From Antilocapra americana (taxonomy: Eukaryota; Chordata; Mammalia; Artiodactyla; Antilocapridae): DNA of 64,000 bases. Numbering within the stretch: position 1 is the first letter of the stretch; each line of letters begins with the position of its first letter. This document shows, in pieces, positions 31,105-44,115 of the stretch. Both the position numbers and the translations under genes were made by a program. The stretch lies in assembly GCA_007570785.1 (NCBI GenBank), contig ML664152.1, forward strand, positions 65,072 to 129,071, read 5' to 3'. The notes under the pieces are model-generated. The model saw only the letters and a list, made by a program, of their open reading frames with translations. It made no database searches and was not told the DNA's origin.

Positions 31105-34100
31105 TGAGGCCTCATATCTAGTGGAGGAGATTATCTTATGATATTTCTTGAGTTGTGGCTGGAAGCTTGGGGATCCACTCAAGTCATGACGGGGACCTCA
31201 GTGAGCCTCTTGTCTTGCCCTGGGAAGTCAAGTCTCTTTTCAAGTTTCATGCAGGAGTGCAGGATAGCTCTGGAGTCACTAATGGGGCATCATAGGAACT
31301 CATTTTGATATAAGGCAGGGGAACTCAGGGTCCCTTCTCATTAGTGACATGAATCTCAGGGTTCCTATGGAGTTTAAACTGGGAATCAGGCCTTGGCTCA
31401 TGTTGAGGCATGGAAATTTCCTTTCCACTCATGTTGTAAAAGGGTGGGGGGGGCGTCAGGACCCCTGTCCAGTTGAGGCAGGAAATAGGGGTTCTTTCGA
31501 GAGGTACAACAGGGAGTTAGGCCCCCCTTGGGATTGTGAGGTGAATACCCAGAGGTGCAGGAGAAGCAGGACTTATCTACAGTTGAGGGGTAACTCGATA
31601 TCCTTTCGACATGTGGCAGGAAACTTTGGGTTCCTCTTGGGTTACAATAGGTGATAAAGGCTTCCTCTTGAGGTCCGAGAGGAACTTTGGGTGTCTTTCG
31701 AGATGACGCAGAGACTAATCGGACCTTATCTTGCAATGAGGTGAGGAACACGGTGTTATTTCAAGCTGTGGTGGGGAACACAAGGTTCCTCTTGAATGAT
31801 GACGAATATCTTGGGGATTTTGTTGAGTTGCATAAAGGGAGTCAAGCTTCCTCTTGAGATCTGAGAGGGGACGTGGGACTGTTCTGGAGACACTGCTAGG
31901 ATAAGGGCCTCACCTCGCATTGAGGGGAGAATCTCTTCATTTCTTGAGATTCAGCAGGAAGTTTAATGTTCTTTTGGATCTGCCACTTTGATGTCAGGAA
32001 ATCTCTTGAAGCCTCAGGGGAATCAGGGCAATATTCAAGTTTCAAGGAGGAGCCAAAGAAGGTGCTTGAGTGACTGCAGGGGAATCAGGCTTCATCTTGA
32101 ATTCAGGCGGAAATCTTGGGGTGTTTCTCGAGTTGCAGCGGGCAGTTGTTCGAGTTGTGGTGGGCAGTTTTGGATTCCCCTCGAGTTGTGATGTGGTCCT
32201 CTGAGAGCCTCTAACGTGACCTCAGGGAAGTCAGGCCCTCCTTTTGATGTGTGAGGGCCATCTTGGGGCTCCTCTGAAGTCACTGCAGTGGAATCAAGCC
32301 TCATCCGCAGTTGAGGTGTGAAACTCAGGGTTCCACTCAAGTTTCGACAGGGCTATCAGAGTTCCTATTGAGTTTCTCCAAGAGAGTCAGCCCTTATCTC
32401 ATTATGAGGTATGTAATGCCTCTTTGCTATCAAGTCGGTAGGACTCCTTTTAGTTGAGGAGGGGCATTTGGGCTTTTCCTAGAAGATAAACCTGGGGTTC
32501 TGTTCAAGTCACCACAAGGAAATAAGGCCTCATCTCTAGTTGAGGGGGTTATATTGTGCTATTCTCAAGTTTTGGTGGGAGGCTTGGGGTTCCACCTGAG
32601 TCATGATGGGGACCTCAACGAGCCTCTCATCTTGTGCAGGGAATTCAAGTCTCTTTAGAGATGCCTGCAGAAGTGTGGGATTGCTCTGGAGTTGCTTCTG
32701 GGATACCATAAGGTCTCATTTCAAATTAAGGTGGGGGAATTCAGGGGTTCATCTCCATTTGTGACACAGATGTTGGGGTCCCTATCGAGTTGAAAATGAG
32801 AATAAGGCCTCAGCTCCTGTTGAGGCATGGGACTCCACATTCCTCCTGTCTTAGAAAAAGGGGAGATGTCAGGACTCTTTTCTAGGTGAGGCAGGTAATT
32901 AGGGCTTTTTCTCAAGGTGCAACAAGGGAGTTAGTCCTCCTTTCATGTTATGAGGTGAATACCCAGAGGTGCAGGAGAATCAGGCTTTATTTGGAGTTGA
33001 GGGGCAACTTACTGTCCTTTCAACTTGCAGCAGGAAGCTCTGGGTTCCTCTTGAGCTTCAGTTGGTGAGAAAGGCCTCCTCTTGAGGTATGAGAGGAATG
33101 TCGGGTTTCATTTTGAGACGTCACAGGGGATAATTGGCCCTCATCTCACGATGAGGTGGGGGAAAACAGGGCTCTTTTGAGTGGTGGTGGGGTACATGAG
33201 GTTCCTCTTAATTGACCATGCATATCTTGGAGATTCTCTTGAGGTGCATAAAGGGAGCCAAGCTTCCTCTTGATATTTGAGAGTGAACTTGGGACTTTTC
33301 TGGAAAGGCTGCATGGGAAAATGGCCTCACCTCACATTGAGAGGAGAATCTCTTCATTTCCTGAGTTGTGATGAGAAGTATAGTGTTCCTCTTTATCTGC
33401 CACTTTGACCTCAGGGAACCTCGTGAAGCTTCAGGGAAGTGAAGGCAACTTTGGAGTTCAAAGGAAGAGCTGAGGAAGGTTCTAGAGTCACTTCAGGGGA
33501 ATCAGGCCTCATCTTGCATTCAGAGGGAAATCTTGGGGTGTTTCTCAAGTTGCGGCAGGCAGTTTCTCAAGTTGCAGCGGTCCAGTTTGGATTCCCTCTC
33601 GAGTTGCGACATGTACTTCCAGGAGCCTCTAATATTCCCTGGGGAAAGTCAAGCCCTCCTTTCCATGTGTGAGGGCCATCTCAGGGCCCTTCTTGAATAA
33701 CTACAGTGCAATTGGGCCTCATCTGGAATTGAGGTGTGAAACTCAGGGTTCCTCTCCAGTTTCGACAGAGCTATCATAATTCCTATTGAGTTTCTACAAA
33801 AGAGTCAGCCCTCATCTCATTTTGAGGTATGGAATTCCTCTTTCCTCTCGAGTTGTCAGGACTCCTTTTAATTCAGGCGGCATTTGGGCCTATCCTAGAT
33901 GTGTGCAACAGGAAAGTCAGACCTACTTCCGTGTAGCTGAAGATAAACTTGGGGTTCTGTTCAAGTCACTGCAGGGAAATAAGGCCTCATCTAGAGTTGA
34001 GAGGGTTATCTTGTGGTATTTCTTGAGTTTTGGTGGGAAGCTTGGGGTTCCACTCGTCATTATGGGGACCTCAGTAAGCCTCTCATCTTGCCCTAGGAAG

Positions 34101-34199
34101 TCAAGTCTTCTTTTGTGTTACCTTTAGGATTGCAGGATTGCTCTAGAGTCACTTCTGGGATATCATAGGGTTTCATTTTTAATGAAGGCGAGGGATACC
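31105..34199 (-). repeat. Satellite array 1, left arm (about 2 higher-order units, minus orientation)
   Basis: Tandem, degenerate 31-bp subrepeats read in the opposite sense to the right arm (GAGTTGAGG, TCCTCTTGAG and TTTCGAGTTG on the plus strand). The landmark GTGAATACCCAGAGGTGCAG occurs at 31,541 and again at 32,955, a spacing of 1,414, so the higher-order unit is shorter here than in the right arm. The copy at about 32,480 lacks some 20-25 bases present at 33,897-33,925, which accounts for part of the difference. Resembles bovid satellite I (1.715-type: about 1.4 kb built from a 31-bp ancestor), which is family knowledge and not a database result. Confidence 0.9.
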
Positions 34200-37100
34200 A
34201 GAGGTTCCTGCCAGAACTCGAAAGGACACTGAGTTGTTCCTCAACTCCAAATAAGACCTGATTATCATGCAGCTCTGGGTATTCACCTCAGAGCACGAAG
34301 GAAGACCTGAACCCTTTTGTACCTCTAGAAAAAGCCCCAATTATATGCCTCAACTAGACAGGTGTCCTGACCCCTTCCCATTTTACTACACTAGAGGAAC
34401 AGGGAGTCCCATGACTCAACAAGAGCCACGGCCTTACACCCAATTTAAACTAGATAGGGACCCCGAGATCCACGTTGCAAATGGAGTTGGAACTCTGATT
34501 CCTCTACCTTAATTTGAAATGAGACCCTATGATCCGGGAAGTGACTCCAAAGCAATCCTGTGCTACTGCAGGCAACTGAAAATGAGAGTAGACTTCCCTG
34601 GGCAAGACGAGAGGCTCATTCAAGGTCCCTGTCACGACTCGAGTGGAACCCCAAGCTTTCCACAAAACTTTGGGAAAAACCACAAGAGAACTTCGTCAAC
34701 TCAAGATGAGGCCTTAATTCCCTGCGGTGACTTGAACAGAACCCCAGGTTTATCCAAAACTTCATGGATTTAAGTCTCTGACTCCCCTGTTGCACACATC
34801 TAGGAAAAGCCCAAAAGCCCCACCTGAACTAAAATGAGTCCTGACAACTCTAGAGGAAAGAATAGTTACATACTTCAAAAAAGATGAGTAGTGACTCTCT
34901 TGTAGAAACTCAACAGGAACCCTGAGAGCCATGTTGAAACTGGAGAAGAACCCTGAGTTTCACACCTTACTCCAAATGAGGTGCTATTCCACTGTAGTGA
35001 CTCAAGAAGAGTCCCAAGATGGCCCTCACACATCAAAAGGAGGGCCTGACTTTCCTGAGGCACCATTAGAGGCTCCCAGAAGACCACATGGTAACTCAAG
35101 AGGAATCTACAACTGCCGGCTTCAACTCGAGAAACTACCCACTGCAACTTGAGAAATATCCCAAGTTTTCCTCTGAAGGTGAGATGAGGCCTAATTCTTC
35201 TGCAGTGACTTGAGAGCCTTCCTTGGCTCCTCATCAAAACTTGAAATTTGCCTTGACATCCTGAGGCTTCACAAAAGATTCCCTGAGGTCAAAGTGGCAG
35301 ATAGAGGAACACTCTATTTCTCACCGCAACTCAAGCAGTTTGACATTCCCTCTTCAATGCGAAGTGAAGCCCTTTTAACATGCAGTGCCTCCAGAACTGT
35401 CCCAAGTTACCTCTTGAATCTCAAGAGGAAGCTTGACTCCCTTTATGCACCTCAAGAGAATCTCCAAGTTATGCATCGTCATTCAAGAGGAATCTCGAAT
35501 TCCTCGGCATAACTTCAAAGAGCCCCATGTTCCTCACATAATCGGGTGATAAGGGTGGATTAGAACCTGCATCATCTTGAGAGGACAACCGAAGTTCCTC
35601 TTGTACCTCAAGACGAGGCCTTTCTCACCTATTGAAACTCGAGAGGAACCAAGAGTTTCCTGCCACAAGTAGAAAGGACACCGAGGTGCCCCTAAAATGC
35701 AGATAAGGCCTGATTCTCCTACAACTCTAGATATTTGCAACAAAACATGAAAGAAGGCCTAACTCCCTTGTTTTAAGTCTAGACAAAGCCCCAATTACCT
35801 GCCTCACCTAGCCAGGAGTCCTGACACCTCCCCCTTTTACTACATGAGAGGAATGTGGAGTCCCATGCCTCAATGAGAGATGAGGTCTTACACCCAGTTT
35901 AAACTCGATAGGGACCCCGACAACCATGTGGCAAATGGAGATGCAATCCTGAGTTCCCCTGCCTTAATTTGAAATGAGACCCTATGATATCCAGGAAGAG
36001 ACTGGAAAGCAACCTGCACACTTGCTGGTAACTCAAAAGGAGACTTGACTTGCCTGGACAAGACAAAAGTCTCATTGTGGTCACTGTCACAATTCAAGTG
36101 GAACCTCAAGCTAACCACCAAAACTCAAGAAAAACCTCACAATAATCCTCTCAAATGTAGATGAGGCCTTACTTCCTTATAGTGACTTAAGCAGAACCCC
36201 AGTTTGATAGTCAAATACACAGATAGTGGTCTGACTCCTCTGTTGCACACATCTGGGAAAAGCCCAAATGCCCTGCCTGAACTAAAAGGAGTCCTAACAA
36301 ATCGAGAAGAAAGAGGAGTTACATACCTCAAAAAAAGATGAGGGCTGACTCTCTTGTAGAACCTTAATAGGAATTCTGATAGCCCTGTTGAAATTGTAGA
36401 GGAACCCTGAGTTTCACAACTCAACTCCAGTTGAGGCCCAATTCCACTGTGGTTACTTGAGAAGAGCCCCGAGATGGCCCTTGCACATTGAAAGGAGGGA
36501 CTGACTTCCCTGAGGCAACATTAGGGGCTCCCAGAGACCACATCACAATGGGAGAGGAATCCAAAACTGACTGTCACAACTCAAGAAACTGATTGCCACA
36601 AATCGAGAAACATCCCAAGGTTTCCCTCTGAAAGCGAGATGAGGCCTGATCCCCCTGAAGTGACTTGAGAACCTTCCGTGGCTCTTCCTCGAAACTCCAA
36701 AGTTGCCTTGACTTCTCTGAGGCTTCTCGAGAGTTACCCTGAGGTCAAAGAGGCAGATCAGAGAAACACTATTCTTTCTGCCACAGCTCACGAAAAGAAA
36801 TGATTCCCCTCTCAATGCAATGTGAGGCCCTCTTCCCATGCAGCACCTCCAGAACAGTCGCAAGTTCCCTCTCGAATCACTTGAGGAAGCTTCAATACCT
36901 TTATGCACCACAAGAGAATCTCCAAGATATGCATCATCATCCAAGAAGAATCTTTTGTTCCCCGCCACAACTCAACAGAGCCCCATGTTCCCCACCTCAT
37001 TGTGAGATGAGAGTCAATTAGGCCTTGCGTTATCTTGAGAGAACACCTGATGTTCCTCTCGTACCTCTAGAGGAGGCCTTTCTCACCTATTGAAACTGGA

Positions 37101-40100
37101 GAGAAACCCAGAAGTTCCTACCAAAGGTCAAAAGACACCAAATTGCCCCTCAACACCAGATAAGGCCTGATTCTCCTGCACCTCTGGATAATCACCTCAC
37201 AGCATGAAGGAAGGCCTAACTCCCTTTTAGAACCTCAATAAAACGCCCCAATTACCTGCCTCAACTAGACAGGAGTCCTGACCCTTCCACTGTTTGCAAC
37301 ACGAGAGGAATGCAGAGTCCCATGCTCACCTCTAGCCAAGACCTTACTCTCATTTTAACCTCAATAGGGACCCTGAAGTCTGGGTTGCAAATGGAGATGG
37401 AACAAAGAGTTTCCCCACCTTAGTTTGAAATGAAAAGCTATGATATCCAAGAAATGACTCCAGAGCAATCCCACACTCCTGCAGGCAATTCGAAAGGAGA
37501 CTTGATTGCCCTGGGCAAGATGAGAGGTTCACTGAGGTCCCCGTCACGACTCAAGTGTAACCCCAAGGTTCCTATCAAAACTCGAGAAAAACAACAAGAT
37601 AACCCCCTAAACTCGAGATGAGGCCTTATTTCTCTGTGGTGACTTGAACACAAATCCAGGTTTATCCTCAACTACACAGGTGGAGGTCTGACTCCCGTGT
37701 TGCATACATATAGGAAAATCTCAAGGCCCCACCTGAACTAAAAGGAGTCATGACAACTTGAGAAGAAGTTGGAGTTACATACCTCAAAATGAGATGAGGG
37801 CTGACTCTCTTGGAGAAACTCAATATGAACTCTGATAGCCACTCGAAACTGGAAATGAATGCTTAGTTCCACACCTCCACTCCAGATGAGGCCCTATTCC
37901 ACTTTAGTGACTCGAGAAGTGCCCCTAGATGGATCTCATCCATCAAAAGGAGGGCCTGACTTCCCTGAGGCAACATTAGAGGCTCCCAGAGTATCACATC
38001 GCAACTCAAGAGGAATCCAAAACTGCCCTCCATAACTCGAGAAACTGCCCGCCACAACTCAAAAAACATCCCACGATTTCCCTCTGAATGTGAGATGAGG
38101 CCTGATTCCCCTGCAGTGACTCAAGAACCTTCCTTGGCTCCTCCTTGAAACTCAAAATTTGTCTTGACTTTCCTGAGGCTTCATGAGAGGTTCCCTGAGG
38201 TCAACATGGCAGACCAAGAGGAACACTATACTTCTTGCCACAACTCAAGAAACGAAGAGATTCCACCCTAATGTAAGTTGAGGTCCTTTTCCCATGCAGA
38301 GCCTCCAGAATACTCCCAAGTTCCCTCTCAGATCTCAAGAGGAAGCTTGATTCCCTTTTACACCTCAAAGGAATCTCCAAGATATGCATCATCATTCAAG
38401 AGGAACCTCATATTCCCCACCACACCTTGAAGGAGACCCGTGTACCCTCCTCATCGCGAGATGAGGACCCATTAGCCCCAGTGTCATCTCAGGAGGACAC
38501 ACGACATTCCTCTTGCACATCAAGAGGAGGCCTGTCTCACCTATTGAAATTTGAGAGAAACCCAGAGCTTCCTGCCACAAGTCAAAAGGACACCCAACTG
38601 CCCCTCAACTCCAGATAAGGGCTGATTCTCCTGCAACTCTGGGTATTCTCGTTATAACACGAAGGAAGGCCTAATTCCCTTGTTGAACCTAGAATAAAGC
38701 CCCAATTACCTACCTCAACTAGACAGGAATCCTGATCCCTCCCCCATTTACAACATGAGATGAACACAGAGTCCCATGCCTCAACAAGATTCGAGGCCTT
38801 ACTCCCAGTTTAAACTCGAGAGGAACTCCGAGATCCATGTCACAAATGGAGATTGAACCCTGAGTTCCCCCACCTTAGTTTGAAATGAGAGACTATGATA
38901 TAGTGGAAGCGACTCCAGAGCAATCCTGCGCTCCTGCAGGCAACTCAAAAGGAGACTTGATTTCCCTGGGCAAGAGGAGAGGTTCACTGAGATTTCTCTC
39001 TGAATGCAAGATGTGGCCTGAATCCCCTGCAGTGACTCAAGTGGAACCCCAAGCTTCCCATCAATACTCGAGAAAAACCAAAAGATAATCCCCTCAACTT
39101 TAGATGAGGCCTTATTTCCCTGAGGTGACTTGAACAGAACCCCAAGTTAATCCTTAAATACTCGGATGGAGGTCTGACTCCACTGTTGCACACATCTAGG
39201 TAAAGCCCAAATGCCCTGCCTGAACTAAAAGGAGTCCTGATAACTCGAGAGTAAAGAGCAGTTACATACCTCAAAATGAGATGAGGGCTGTCCCTCATAG
39301 AAACTCAATAGTAACTCAGATAGCTCTGTCAAATCTGGAGAGTAAACCTGAGTTTCACACCTCAACTCCAGATGAGGCCCTATTCCACTGTAGTGACTTG
39401 AGAAGAGCCCCAAGACGGCCCTCGTACATTGAAAGGAGACACTGATTTCCCTGAGGCAACATTAAAGGCTCCCAGAGGACCACGTTGCAACTCAAGTGGA
39501 ATCCAAAACTGACCACTGCAACTCGAGCAGCTACCTGCTGCAACTTGAGAAATATACCAAGATTTCCCTCTGAATGTGAGATGAGGCCTGATTCTCCTGA
39601 AGTGACCTGAGAACCATTCTCAGCTCCTCATTGAAACTCGAAAGTTGCTTGACTTCCCAGAGGCTTCACGAGAGGTTCCCTGAGGTCAAAGTGACAAATC
39701 GAGAGGAACACTATACTTCTTGCCACAACTCAAGAAACGAAGAGATTCCCTTCTCAATATGAGGTTAGTCCCTCTTCCCATGCAGCACCTCAAGAACAGT
39801 CCCAAGTTCCCTCTCGAATCTCAAGAGGAAGCTTGGCTCCCTTTATGCACCTCAGGGGAATCCTCAAGATGCACATCATCATTCAAGACGAACGTCATGT
39901 TCCCTGCCATAATTCAAAAGAGCTCCATGTTCCCCACCTCATCACAAGATCAGGGCCAATTAGCCTTGAGTCATCTCGAGAGGACACCCCACGTTCCTTT
40001 CGCACCTCAAGAGGAGGCCTTTCTCACCTACTGAAACTCGGGAAGAACCTAAATTTTCCTGCCACAAGACAAAAGGACATTGTGTTGCCCCTCAATTCAA

Positions 40101-43100
40101 GATAATGTCTGATTCTCCAGCACTTCTAGATATTCACCTCACAACATGAAGGTACACATAACTCCCATGTTGTACCTAGTGAAAAAGTCCTAATTACCTG
40201 TCTCAACTAGGCAGGAGTCCTGAGCCCTCCTTGTTTTACAACACGAGAGGAATGCAGAGTCCCATACCTCAACATGAACTGAGGCCTTACTCCCAGTTTA
40301 AACTCCCTAGGGACCCCAAAATCCGTTTCGCAAATGGATATGGAACCGTTAGTTGTGTCGCCTTAATTTGAAGTGAGACCCTATGGTATCCCAAAAGTGA
40401 CTCAAGACCAATCCCACACTCCTGCAAGCAACTCGAAAGGAGACTTGACTTCCCTGGGCAAGATGAGCAGCTCACTGAGGTTCCCATCACAACTCAGTTG
40501 GAACCCCATGCTCTCCACCACAAATCAATAATTACCAAAAAATAACCCCTTCAACTACAGATGAGTCCTTATTCTCCTGGGGCTACTAGAATGAAACCCC
40601 AAGTATATCCTCAACTACATGAATGGAGGTCTGACTCCTCTGTTGCACACATCTAGGAAAAGTCCAAATGCCCCGCCTGAGTTAAAAGGAGTCCTGACAA
40701 CTCGAGAGGAAAGGGGAGTTACATGCCTCAAAGTCAAATGAGGGCTGACATTCTTGTAGAAACTCAATAGGAACTCTGATAACTCTTTCAAAACTGGAAA
40801 GGAACCCTGAGTTTGACACCTCTACTCCAGATGAGGCACTATTCCATGAAAGTGAATCAAGAAGAGCCCCAAGATGGCCCTCTTACTTCAAAAGTGGGGT
40901 CTGACTTCCCTGAGGCAACATTAGAGGCTCCCATAGAACCACATCGCAATTTGAGAGGAATCCAAAACTGTCAGCCACAACTCAAGAAACTGCCGGCAAG
41001 AACGTGAGAAATTGCCAGCTACATGTCGAGAAATATCCCAAGATTTCCTCCTGAATGAGAGACGAGGCCTCATTCCCCTGCAGTGACTCGACAACCTTCC
41101 TAGGCTCCTCCGCAAAACTGGAATCTTGCATTACTTTCCAGAGGCTTCACAAGAGGTTCCCTCAGGTCAACATGGCATATTGAGAGTAACACTATGATTC
41201 CCGCCACAACTCAAGAAATGAAGAGATTACTCTGTCAATGTGAGGTGAGGCCCTTTTCCCATGCAGCACCTCTGAAACAGTCCCAAGTTCCCCCTCAAAT
41301 CTCAAGAGGAAGTTTTACTCCCTTTATGACCTCAAGAGAATCCACAAGATACATGTCACCATTCAAGAGAAGCCACATGTTCCATGCCACAACTCAAAAG
41401 AGCCTGTGTTCCCCACCTCATTGCAAGGTGAGGGCCAGTTAGCCCCTATGTAATCTCGAGAGGACACCAGATATTCCTCTAAAACCTCAAGAGGAGGCCT
41501 TTCTCACCCATTGAAATTCGAGAAGAACCCAGAGGTTCCCTCCACAATATGAAAGGACATCGAGTTGCCCTCAACTCAAGATAAGGCCTGATTCTCTTGC
41601 ACCTCTGAGTATTCACCTCACAACACGAATGGAGGCCTAACTCTCTTGTTGTACCTCTAGAAAAAGCCCTCAACTGGACAGGAGTCCTGACCCCCTCCTG
41701 CATTTTACAAAACTAGAGGAAAGCAGAGTTCCATGCCTCAACAAGAACCAAAGCCTGATTCCCAGTTTAAATTCCATAGGAACTCTGAGATCTGCTTGAC
41801 AAATGGAGATGGAATACTGAGTTCTCAGCCTTAAATCACAAGGGGATCCTATGATGCCCCTGAAGCGACTCCAGAGCAATCCTACACTCATGCAGTCAAC
41901 TCGAAAGGAGACTTGACTTCCCTGGGAAAGAGGAGAGGTTCACAGAGGTTCCCATCATGTCACGAGTGGAACTGCAAGCTTCCCACCACAACTCAAGAAA
42001 AATCACAAGATAATCTCTTCAACTCGAAATGAGGCCTTATTCCCCTGTGGCGATTTGATGGAACCCCAGGTATACCTTCAATTACACAAATGGAAGTCTG
42101 ACTCTGATGTTGCATTCATTTAGAAAAGCCTAAATGCCCTGCCTGAATTAAAAGGAATCCTGACAACTCAAGGGAAAAGAGGAGTTTCATACCTCAAAAT
42201 GAGATGAGGGCTGACTCTCTTGTAGTAACTCAATAGGAACTCTGAAACCCTGTCAAAACCGAAGAAGAACCCTGAGTTTTACTCCTCAACTCCAGATGAG
42301 GCCCTATTCCACTGCAGTGGCTCGAGAAGAGCCCCAAGATATTCCTCGCATATTGAAAGGAGGGCCTGACTTCCCTGAGGCAACATTAGATGCACCCAGA
42401 GGATGACGTCACAGCTCAAGAGGAATAGAAAACTGCCCGACTCATCTCAAGAAACTGCCCACCGCAACTTGAGAAACATCCCACGATCTTCCTCTGAATG
42501 CAAGATGAGGCCTGGTTTCCCTGCAGTGATTCAAGAATCTTCCTCGGCTCCCCCTCGAATCTCGAAAGTTGCCTTGACTTCCTGAGGTTTCATGAGAGTT
42601 TCCCTGATGTTAAAGTGGCAGATAGAGAGGAACACTAAACTTCACACTGCAACTCAAGAAACAAAGAGATCCCCCCCTTAATGCGAGGTGAGGCCCGTTT
42701 TCCATACAGCGCCTCCAGAACAGTCCCAAGTTCCCTCTCGAATCCCAAGAGGAAGCTTGGCTCCCTTTATGCAACTCAAGAGAATCCCCAAGTTATGCAT
42801 CGCAATTCCAGAGGAACCTCATGTTCCCCACCACAACTCGCAAGAGCCCTGTGTTCCCCACCTCATTGCAAGATGTGGGCCAATTAGCCCCTATGTCATC
42901 TCAAGAGGAATCCCAACGTTCCTCTCGCACCTCAAGAGGAGGCCTTTCTCACCTATTAAAACTCTAGAGGAACCCAGAGTTTCCTGCCGCAAGTCGAAAG
43001 GACACTGAGTTGCCCCTCAACTACAGATAAGTTCTGATTCTCCTGCACCTCTGAGTATTTGCCTCACAACATGAAGGGAGGCCTAATTCCCTTGTTGTAC

Positions 43101-43985
43101 CTCTAGAAAAGGCTCCAATTACCTGCCTCAATTAAACCTGAGTCCTTAAAGCCCCCTTTTACAACACGAGAGGAAAGTGGCGTCCCTTACATTAACACGA
43201 GCCAATTCCTTACTCCCAGTTTAAACTCGATAGGGACCCTAAGATCCGTGTCACAAGTGGAGATGAAACCTTGAGTTCCCTGGCCTTAAATTGAAATGAG
43301 ATCCTATGATGCCCTGGCAGCGACTCTAGAGCAACCCTGCACTCCTGCAGGCAATTTGAAAGGAGACTTGACTTCCCTGGGCAACATGAGAGGCTCACTG
43401 AGGTCCCTGTCACGACTCGAGTGGAACACCAAGCTTCCCATAACACCTTGAGAAAAAACCCAGGATAACCCTCTCTACTTGAGATGAGGCCTTATTCCCC
43501 TCTGCCGACTAGAACGGAACCCCAGGTATACCCTCAACTACCCACTGGAGATCTGACTCCCCTGGTGCACACATCTAGGAAAAGCCCAAATGCCCAGTCT
43601 GAACTAAAAGAATTCCTGACAACTTGAGAGGGAAAAGGAGTTACCTACCTCAAATGAGGTGAGGGCTGACTTTCTTGTTGAAACTCAGTAGGAACTCTGA
43701 TAGCACTGTCAAAACTGAAGAGGAACCCTGAATTCACACCTCAACTCCAGATGAGGGCCTATTCAGCTGAAGTGACTTGAAAAGTGCCCCAAGATGCCTC
43801 CCGCTCATCGAATGGAGGGCCTGATATCCCAGAGGCAACATTAGAGGCTCCCAGAGGACCACGTCACAACTTGAGAGGAATCCAAAACTGCCGGCCTCGA
43901 CTCAAGAAACTGCCCACCACAACTTGAGAAACTGCCTGTCTCAACTTGAGAAACATCCCAAGATTTCCCCCTGAATGCAAGATGA
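34200..43985 (+). repeat. Satellite array 1, right arm (6.7 higher-order units of about 1.46 kb)
   Basis: The landmark TGCACACATC and its variants lie at 34,791, 36,244, 37,701, 39,187, 40,644, 42,111 and 43,566. Spacings are 1,453, 1,457, 1,486, 1,457, 1,467 and 1,455 (mean 1,462). A second landmark (AAGGCCTGATTCTCCTGC variants near 34,252, 35,700, 37,161, 38,615, 40,100, 41,580, 43,027) gives the same period. Inside each unit the subrepeat is 31 bp, for example consecutive blocks starting AAATTTGAGAGAAACCC, AAGTCAAAAGGACACC and TCCAGATAAGGG near 38,548-38,610, and 47 x 31 is 1,457. Units differ by scattered substitutions and small indels. No SINE or LINE lies inside this 9.8-kb arm. Confidence 0.93.
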
Positions 43986-44115
43986 GATGTGTTCTCTGAC
44001 AGAGAACAAAGACGTCAACAGAGTGTGTTTTTTTTTTCAGGCCTCTCTCTAGCCAGAACTGGCTAGCTTCTAATAGGTGAGACCATCAGGCTTTCACAGA
44101 GAACTTCCAAGGGAG
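43986..44115. other. Non-satellite spacer with two perfect short inverted repeats
   Basis: Separates array 1 from the 10-bp array. Palindrome 1 is TGTTCTCTG at 43,990-43,998, A, CAGAGAACA at 44,000-44,008 (9-bp arms, 1-base loop). Palindrome 2 is CTAGCCAG at 44,049-44,056, AA, CTGGCTAG at 44,059-44,066 (8-bp arms, 2-base loop). Between them lies a T run ending in CAG (about 44,028-44,041). Confidence 0.85.

Noticed and set aside
31349..43446. Numerous 60-140-codon frames across array 1
   Set aside because: They recur at about 1.46-kb intervals in both orientations as shadows of the higher-order unit. None shows a consistent protein across units.
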